From Glebionis coronaria (taxonomy: Eukaryota > Streptophyta > Magnoliopsida > Asterales > Asteraceae), in contig JANFOE010000055.1 in the NCBI GenBank assembly GCA_025667525.1, forward strand, positions 124,001-188,000: a DNA stretch of 64,000 nucleotides, read 5' to 3'. Shown in pieces: positions 57,691 through 64,000 of the stretch (the stretch's first letter is position 1; each line of letters begins with the position of its first letter). The translations under genes were made by a program, and so were the position numbers. The notes beneath the pieces were generated by a model. The model was not told where the DNA came from. It worked only from the letters and a program-made list of their open reading frames with translations, and made no database searches.

Positions 57691-58437
57691 GGTGCCCCTA
57701 CTTTGTTATCTATTTCAGACAACTTGGTTTGTAACCTTTAAACATTTGTAGCTTTTATTCCTCCGTGCATGTACAGGGCTAAGACATGTGTGAAATAACT
57801 GTCCTTTGTATGTAAGTCCGTGATGACCACGGCCATTTTGTTATTATTTGGAAACTTGTGTATTTTTATTTTGTTAAATATCGTATACCGATACTGCATG
57901 ACATGTCACGTCTTACACAAAAGAGAAAATACATGCAAGTCTATAATTCACTAGACATGTGACGTGCGTCTTTACTATGCAAAGCACTGCGTGAGTACGG
58001 CATACGGAACTTACCACAACGTCTTGTGAGTAAGGTGTCTAGTAAGGATACATGATCCGCGTCGATGGGGTTGCATCCCTCTTATGCGACAAGTTGAATT
58101 AATCGGTTCACTTAATCCTCTTACCCCGCCTGGAGGCGTATAGTACATGTACGGTGATTGAATGAATGCATATGAATGAGGCATGGCATATTATAATAAC
58201 AACTAAAATTCACATGACTAACAAAATCCTACAAAATAATTTGCACAAAACAAGCCGTGGAGCTAGCTAGGCACCACGGCATTTTATTAGAACGTTTACA
58301 TTTTTTGTTTAAACAAGAATGGGAAGTCTTAAAACAAAAAAGGAACCTAGAAGAAACATAAGAGACAAAACAGATAGAGTACATGGATCTTCATTAAAGC
58401 CAAGCGTAGCGAAGTATCCATGCGGAAGCCGTAGCTT
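57691..58437. other. Tat-2 spacer between antisense gene and integrase
   Basis: Non-coding meeting point of the two convergent units. Contains the block (about 58,010-58,150) shared with Tat-1 1,420-1,570. No clear hairpin or poly(A) signal stands out. Confidence 0.7.
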
Positions 58438-59620
58438 TCAAAGATAGCACCTTTTGAGATTGGAGATGTTCCACGTGCGTTCCAGATCGCGGTCATCCAT
58501 GTCACGTAACTTGTACGCGCCTCGTCCTAAGGCTTCCGTGACCTCATACGGTCCTTCCAACTTAGGGCCCAGCTTTCCTGTATTCTCCGCTCGACTTGCT
58601 TCGTTAGCACGATAGACATAATCTCCCAGTCGAAAAGAAACACCTTTAACCTTGGCGTCATAATAAGCCTTCATTTTAGCCTTGGACTTAGCCTCATTGA
58701 TGGCTGCTATCTCCCTTTTTTCTGCCAACAAATCCAGGTTGATTCGCAGTTGCTCGTCGTTCGTGACGACATTAACCTCCGCCGTGCGGATGGTAGGCAT
58801 TCCGATTTCTGCTGGTATAACAGCTTCAGTGCCGTAGGCCAATGCAAATGGAGTGTCCCCGTTGGCTGTTTTGATCATAGTCCTATGCGCCCATAGAACA
58901 TGTGGTAGCTCATCCACCCATTTGGCACTTCGTTCCTCCAGACGTGCCTTGATGCCGTTTCCCAAGCTTCTATTTGCTCGTTCCACAAGGCCATTTGTCT
59001 GCGGGTGCTTAACAGACGTGAAGCGCCGTTTGATATTCAATGATGCGCACCAGTCCTTGAATGGATTATCAACGAACTGTTTACCGTTGTCCGAGATGAT
59101 TTCTCCTGGTAAGCCAAAACGGCACACAATGTTCTCTCAAACAAACCTTTTAACTTGTTTGCCTGTGATGGATTTGACTGCCTTGGCCTCTACCCATCGT
59201 GTGAAGTAGTCCATCGCGACAATCAAGAACTTAACTCCCCCCGCAGCTACAGGAAATGGTCATGCGATGTCGATTCCCCACTTATAGAATGGCCATGGGG
59301 ATGTAATAGGTGTAAGCTCCTGCTGCGGATGTCGCGGTACTGGTCTATGCACTTGGCAATCACTACACTTGCGAATCATGTTGCGTGCGTCCCTATGCAT
59401 GGTAGGCCAATAATATCTTGTTCGTAATGCTCGAGCTACCACGGATCGTGGACCTGCATGCATGCCGCATAACCCTTCATGTATCTCACTGATTACATAA
59501 GTAGCCTGACGTGGTCCAACACACTGCAACCACGGCTGCAAGAAGGACCGCTTATAGAGGATGCCTTCTCGAAGTTCGAAGTGCTGCGACTTCCTTCTGA
59601 TGCGCCGCGCCGCTTTTTCA
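58438..59620 (-). pseudogene. Tat-2 integrase
   Basis: Same frame as RT. The zinc domain is HEGLCGMHAG...YYWPTMHRDARNMIRKCSDCQ, followed by WGIDIA (first catalytic Asp), ISDNGKQF (second), PQTNGLVERAN (Glu), WVDELPHVLWAHRT, TPFALAYGTEAVIPAE, SFRLGDYVYR and a normal C-terminus DLERTWNISNLKRCYL ending at 58,438. Stops: TGA near 59,258 after WGIDIA and TGA at about 59,128 before ENIVCRFG (Trp in relatives). Catalytic residues kept. Confidence 0.92.
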
Positions 59621-60140
59621 TCGTCCGGAAGGGTTTCACTAGTCAAATAGTTGACGACCGGGGTCATCCATGTAGGTGCATCCTCCTCAACTATAGTAGC
59701 GACCTGCCCTTTTGTTATAGACTTTTCCTTGAGTATTTCCACCAAGAATTGTTTGGACAAGTGGGCGAAGCTTGTTGATGCTATCTTGCTAAGAGCGTCC
59801 GCCTTCTTGTTCTCACCTCTTGGTACCTGCTTGATAGAAAACTTGCTGAAAGCCGCGATGAGTGACTTGACTTTCTCAAAGTATCGGACCATGTTATCCT
59901 CCTTAGCCACATATCCACCTAGAATGTGGTTCGCGACATGCCGTGAGTCCACGTAGGCCTCAAGGTTGCGGACTCCCATTCTAGCGGCAATTTTTAAACC
60001 CGCAATTAATGCTTCATATTCCGCCTCGTTGTTGGTGGCTGTGAACTCAAAGCGGAGTGCGTACGTAAACTCCATTCCTTCCGGATTTGTGAGGATGAGA
60101 CCAGCTCCTGACCCATCCGTTCACGAAGATCCATCCGTAA
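59621..60140 (-). pseudogene. Tat-2 second (archaeal-type) RNase H
   Basis: The extra RNase H of Tat elements. Catalytic residues visible in LFTDGSS (Asp), NNEAEYEALIAGL (Glu), LEAYVDSRHVANHI (Asp) and GENKKADALSK (Asp), all four present. A TGA right after TDGSS (60,118-60,120) splits it. It lies between the ordinary RNase H and the integrase zinc domain, the diagnostic Tat order. Confidence 0.9.
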
Positions 60141-60795
60141 ATAACACCCATGGTTCTGCTGGAGTCTCGTCTTGTTTTACGACTGGTCCTTCCTCATCCA
60201 GCTTCTCTATCAAGAAATCTGCCAAGATTTGGCCTTTAACAGCCGTCCTTGGCCTATAAGATATATTATGCTCCCCCAATAGAATGCTCCATTTTTGTAG
60301 CCTTACTGCCACATCCGGTCTAGAGATGACTTGTTTTATTGGCTGGTCAGTAATGACTACAATTGGGTGCGCCTGAAAGTATCGGCGTAACCGTTTTGTA
60401 GCAAACACTAGTGCCAAAACCAATTTTTCCATAGAGGAGTAATTCAACTCCGGCCCTTGTAAATTTCTACTTATGAAGTAGACCGGGGTTTGTACCGTAT
60501 CCTTATCCGTCATTAGTACCGCACTTATTGCTCCATGTGTGGCTGATAGATACATAATGAGCTCCTCCTTTGGCCGGGGAGCTACTAACATAGGGAGAGA
60601 TGCAAGGTGTTGCTTGAGTTGGCCAAAGGCTTCCTCGGCTTCCTTTGTCCACCAGAAGTCTCCCTTCCTAATGCACTTCTTGAGTGTCTTAAATAGGGGT
60701 AGTGACTTCTCTGTGGACTTTGATAAGAACCTATTCAGCCCAGCCAGCTTCCCATTTAAGGATTGCACCTCTTTCCGTGTCTGAGGGGATGGTAG
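60141..60795 (-). pseudogene. Tat-2 first RNase H and connection
   Basis: 60,768-60,121: SLNGKLAGLNRFLSKSTEKS, FWWTKEAEEAFGQLKQHL, MYLSATHGAISAVLMTDKD, FISRNLQGPELNYSSMEKLVLAL and RRYFQAHPIVVITDQPIKQ. The first catalytic Asp is not in the usual position (YLSAT where many elements have D.S), as expected for the degenerate first RNase H of Tat elements. A TAA at 60,793-60,795 precedes LPSPQT, matching a TAG in Tat-1. Confidence 0.85.
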
Positions 60796-61554
60796 TTATA
60801 TTACTGCGTCCGTTTTCTCTAGGCAAGGTTTGATGCCATTTGGATCAATCATATATCCAAGGAACATTCCCTCCGTTGCCCCAAACGTGCATTTCTTTGG
60901 TTTTAGCTTCATATTAATCCTCCTCAGTGTGTCGAATGTCTCTTGGACATCCCGGAGAAGTGCATCCTCCGTATGACTTTCTATGACTAAGTCATCCACA
61001 TAGACTTCCAGGTTGCGGCCTATCTGTGAGTCAAAGGCTTTGTCCACAAGCCGCTGGTATGTAGCACCGGCGTTCTTTAGTCCAAACAGCATTTTCGTAT
61101 AACAATATACGGCTTGACTGGTATGGAACGCCGTCTTCTCTGCGTCCTCCTCCGCCATCTGGATCTGGTGGTATCCTTTATATGCGTCTAGGAAGCACTT
61201 AAAGGGATATCCACATAGAGATTCCACCTTCCAGTCAATCTCCGGTAACGGGTAACAATCCTGTGGACAGGCTTTGTTCAGATCCGTGAAATCCACACAC
61301 ATGCGCCAACTTCCGTCATGTTTTTTGACCATGACTGGATTGGATAACCACTCGTGGTAGTATACCTCGCGCATGATACTCGCGTCTACTAGCTTCTGTA
61401 CTTCATCCAGTATCACTCGGCTGCGTTCAGGTGCCTGGTCGCGCTTCTTTTGCTTGACAGGTTGATACCCCTGGCGGATCTGGAGCTTATGTTCTGCTAT
61501 CGCGCGTGGTACGCCTGTCATGTGCTTTGGCTCCCATGCGAATATGTCTAAGTT
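60796..61554 (-). pseudogene. Tat-2 reverse transcriptase
   Basis: Open frame 61,521-60,796. RT motifs in order: EVYYHEWLSNPVMVKKHDGSW, CVDFTDLNKACPQDCYPLP, FLDAYKGYHQIQM, MLFGLKNAGATYQRLVDKAF, the catalytic YVDD at 60,991-61,002, KLKPKKCTFGATEGMFLGY. No internal stop, so RT itself reads intact. It is flanked by stops at 61,555-61,557 (Glu in Tat-1) and 60,793-60,795. Confidence 0.94.
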
Positions 61555-61557
61555 TTA

Positions 61558-62620
61558 TTTTAAGAGAGAGCACATGGCCCTCTTGCCGCTATCCGAGAGC
61601 GTTCCTCCTATGGATACCTCCTGTTCCAGATAATCAGGATGGAATGCCACCTTCCAATTGGGAGGTGGTGATCCATCCTTGGGTGGAACGGGCGGAACCG
61701 GTGTTGTCACGGTATGACACTCGGATGCTGGTACGATTGTGTTGTAAATGGTGACGATTCCTCCTCCTACAGGGAACTTGATCATTCCGTGTGCCATGGA
61801 AGGTACCGCACGTATGGCTAGAATTCCTGGTCTGCCTATGATCCCATTGTATGGAGAATGTGAGCGTATCACCATAAGGTTCATCCACGCAGTGGTAGAG
61901 TGTTCCTCATTCCCAATGGTTATAAGCAGACTCAGTTGCCCTATCGGCCAGATGGTGTCTCCACTAAAACCAATGAGCGGCGTCGTGGCCGGTACCAATT
62001 GGCTTCTTATTTCTGGTTGTAACTGCACAAAACAGTGTTCATACAGTACTTCTGCTAATGACCCTCCATCCACATACATGCGACGAACATTGTGTGTTCC
62101 AATGCTTATCTCAATAGTGAGAGGCGCATCAATCACATCGCTTGCTTTGGTGGGAGGGAATGAGATTTCCCTACCGCGTGAAAATTTTTGACCAATTTTC
62201 TGCCTCGTGCGGTGTTGTCTGGATTGGATCATGTATATGGTCGCAGGTTTGTCCTTTTGGGGATCCTTCTTGTCATACTTCTTGTTGTCTTTTCCATCCT
62301 TCCAATCTTTAACCAAATGCTTGAGTTTACCTAATTTGATCAGTGAATCAATATGCTTCTTGAGCTGGATACACTCCTCCGTGCCATGGCCCTTGTCATT
62401 ATGGAACTCGCAGAAACGATTTCCTTGGCGACGGTCCAGCGGAGTCGTCATTGGGGGAGGCCTCAGAAAATTTGCCCCTTCCGTCAGCAAGATCTCCCGG
62501 TAGGACATCTTTATAGGGGTAAACTTATCGTCCGGTCGTCCTCCTTTGTTTTGGCTCTTGTAATCTGAGCCCCTACTATTGTTCTGGTTGCTTTGACTGC
62601 CTGACTGTCTCCTGGACTGG
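61558..62620 (-). pseudogene. Tat-2 gag C-terminus and aspartic protease
   Basis: 62,508-61,555 open: MSYREILLTEGANFLRPPP, a Cys/His motif CEFHNDKGHGTEEC, a basic stretch, then the protease RRMYVDGGSLAEVLYEHCF (active-site DGGS) with IGRPGILAIRAV about 90 residues later. Tat elements use this DGGS form instead of DTGA. The order gag, protease, RT in one frame suggests a single polyprotein. Confidence 0.88.
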
Positions 62621-64000
62621 TCGTTCGATCAGTAGCCATTTCCTTTGGAAGGGTAGGCCGCGGCAACCGCTGTTTCTCCCTCTATAAAGTTTCTGACCCT
62701 TTCCATGAGGTCATCATACCTCTCCGGACGCTTGCCATTGAGACGCCTGATTAATTCCCTGTCTGTTATGGCATGCATGTAGTCGGAAATTTTCAGGAGT
62801 TCCGGCATTGTTTTCGTGCGCGTGCACTCGTCGTTGAAGCGTTCAGTGAAAGCTTCTGTAGACTCTCCTGGCCGTTGCTTGACAGTTGCCAATGAGACCA
62901 GATCCCTATTATACTTCTTCCGCTGAGTATAGTTATTCTTGAACGCGGTGCGTAGTTTAGTGAAGCTATCAATACTTCGCGGAGCGAGTCCCTCAAACCA
63001 GTCACGAGCATTGCCGATCAAAGTTGAATTGAACATTTGGCACCATATAGGCATGGGTCATCGCTCGATCTTAGCCTGCGTATCAAATATTTTGAGGTGA
63101 TCATCCGGATCACCAGTTCCATCATAAGTCTTGACACACGCCGGCATGCGACGTTTTGTGTCCTCGGATTAGTTCCGTATGCGGAGAGTAAAAGGATCTT
63201 CCCTGGGATCCGCCCATGGACGGGTGAGCCTAGGGTCTTCCCACGGGTCACACCATGGACGGGAAAGATCCTTCGCTTCTGCCTCTCGATAATAGGGGCC
63301 ACCATAATACTCATCATTGTTTGGTGGTGGTGGAGGGGTACGCCTAGGTCGGTGACGCTTGGGCGGATGGTCATCCGAGTCCTCTCCTGATCGATCTGGA
63401 GAAAGGGGTGGTGGTCCATCTCTTGGGTGAGGACCGCTCTTTTGAGAAGAGCCAGGAGCCTTCTTCCCAGTGTTCATCCTATCCCACACACTTGTGCGGC
63501 GAGTGGCTCTGGTCAGTTCCAGATCTGGTCGCTCGGGTGAACCGTCGAACTTCTCTCCTCCTTCCCGAGACTACGTTAGTTCCTGCATGAGGCGATCTCC
63601 TATGCGCTCAAACACATTCCTAGGTTGGGGAGTTTCCTCGAAGAGGCTCCGCTCCTGAGGCCGGGTCTTCCATTTCCTCTGATTTTGGGACGAGGTGCTT
63701 GGTCCGGCATTGCCAAAGTTGAGTCTAGATTGGAGGTTCCTTCCTAGATTCAACCTTGATGCAATCCCTGGGATGATCCTATCAAAGTTCTGCGTGAGAA
63801 CCCGAGTGAGATCTTCCTCGCTGAGTGGTTGGACTTCTACTTCTTCCTCTATCGACGGTCTGCGCGGCTCCTTGTTAGGGGGATTGGGCGCACTCCCTGG
63901 GTCAGGGTTGTCCATGGTCGAAGTAGGTGGAGGAGTCATGGAGATCGTGCTCGTCACTCCCATAGACTGAAAACCACTGTGGTTGTTCTGTCCGCCCGTT
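62621..64000 (-). pseudogene. Tat-2 gag (partial at window edge)
   Basis: Same frame as pol. The first visible ATG is 63,963, but the frame is open to the window end (GGQNNHSGFQS upstream), so gag probably starts outside. A Pro-rich N-part runs to ELT with a stop at 63,571, then a Pro/Arg-rich stretch to a stop at 63,169. The gag domain proper is 63,054-62,629: WCQMFNSTLIGNARDWFEGL, YTQRKKYNRDLVSLATVKQR and PGESTEAFTERFN. Stops near 63,055 (Trp in relatives, before PMPIWC) and 62,629 (Arg-like CGA to TGA). Confidence 0.88.

Larger units (their letters stand above)
53599..64000 (-). mobile_element. Tat-2, Tat-lineage Ty3/gypsy element with a spliced antisense gene (runs off right edge)
   Basis: Minus-strand element: the 3' LTR at 53,599-54,182 is followed by the polypurine tract, a plus-strand antisense gene (54,765-~57,690), then pol and gag reading right to left. 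The whole gag-pol from 64,000 to 58,438 stays in one reading frame, broken only by about nine stop codons. Two RNase H domains identify the Tat clade. The 5' LTR and PBS lie beyond 64,000. It probably inserted into or next to the 3' end of copia-2. Confidence 0.9.

Overview
The window is plant nuclear DNA made almost entirely of nested transposable elements; I see no host gene, tRNA or rRNA. The retrotransposon polyproteins (Tat- and Athila-type Ty3/gypsy, Ty1/copia with a long coiled-coil gag, LINEs with a DUF4283-like ORF1) resemble, from memory, families abundant in Asteraceae such as Tanacetum, Artemisia and sunflower. That assignment is inference, not a search result. Every large ORF carries stops or frameshifts, so nothing here looks like an intact autonomous element.

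Layout. (1) 1-4,772 and 22,604-~23,868: Tat-1, a decayed Tat-lineage Ty3/gypsy element on the minus strand, with a plus-strand antisense gene beyond the 3' end of its pol. (2) 4,773-22,603: copia-1, a gag-only Ty1/copia element inserted in the Tat-1 reverse transcriptase with a perfect CACCA target duplication. Its gag is split by an ORF1-only LINE (6,048-8,308). Farther in it holds a young LARD-type Ty3/gypsy derivative (10,554-21,822; 2.9-kb near-identical LTRs; GTTAT duplication). (3) ~23,869-24,010: a scrap of copia integrase. (4) ~23,995-27,360: a higher-order tandem array of about 90 units of 36/37 bp, each with a 7-bp-stem hairpin and usually a CACGTG core. (5) 27,360-~28,160: non-coding DNA with two copies of a polypurine-tract/LTR-start motif. 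(6) ~28,160-34,231 and 52,907-53,598: copia-2, a 5'-truncated Ty1/copia element. (7) 34,232-52,906: a minus-strand Athila-type element with 4.2-kb LTRs inserted in the copia-2 RNase H; its own integrase is split by a 5'-truncated LINE (41,789-43,484). (8) 53,599-64,000: Tat-2, a better preserved relative of Tat-1, running off the right edge inside gag.

How the parts fit. Removing each insertion at its target duplication restores reading continuity of the element underneath: LINE from copia-1 gag, copia-1 from Tat-1 RT (apart from a nearby indel), LINE from Athila integrase, Athila from copia-2 RNase H. The nesting order is therefore well supported. The most interesting content is the hairpin/CACGTG higher-order array, the spliced antisense gene of Tat-2 with its own TATA box (same gene in Tat-1), the in-frame stop shared by both Tat copies at the RT/RNase H boundary, and the LINE that has ORF1 and a 3' UTR but no ORF2.
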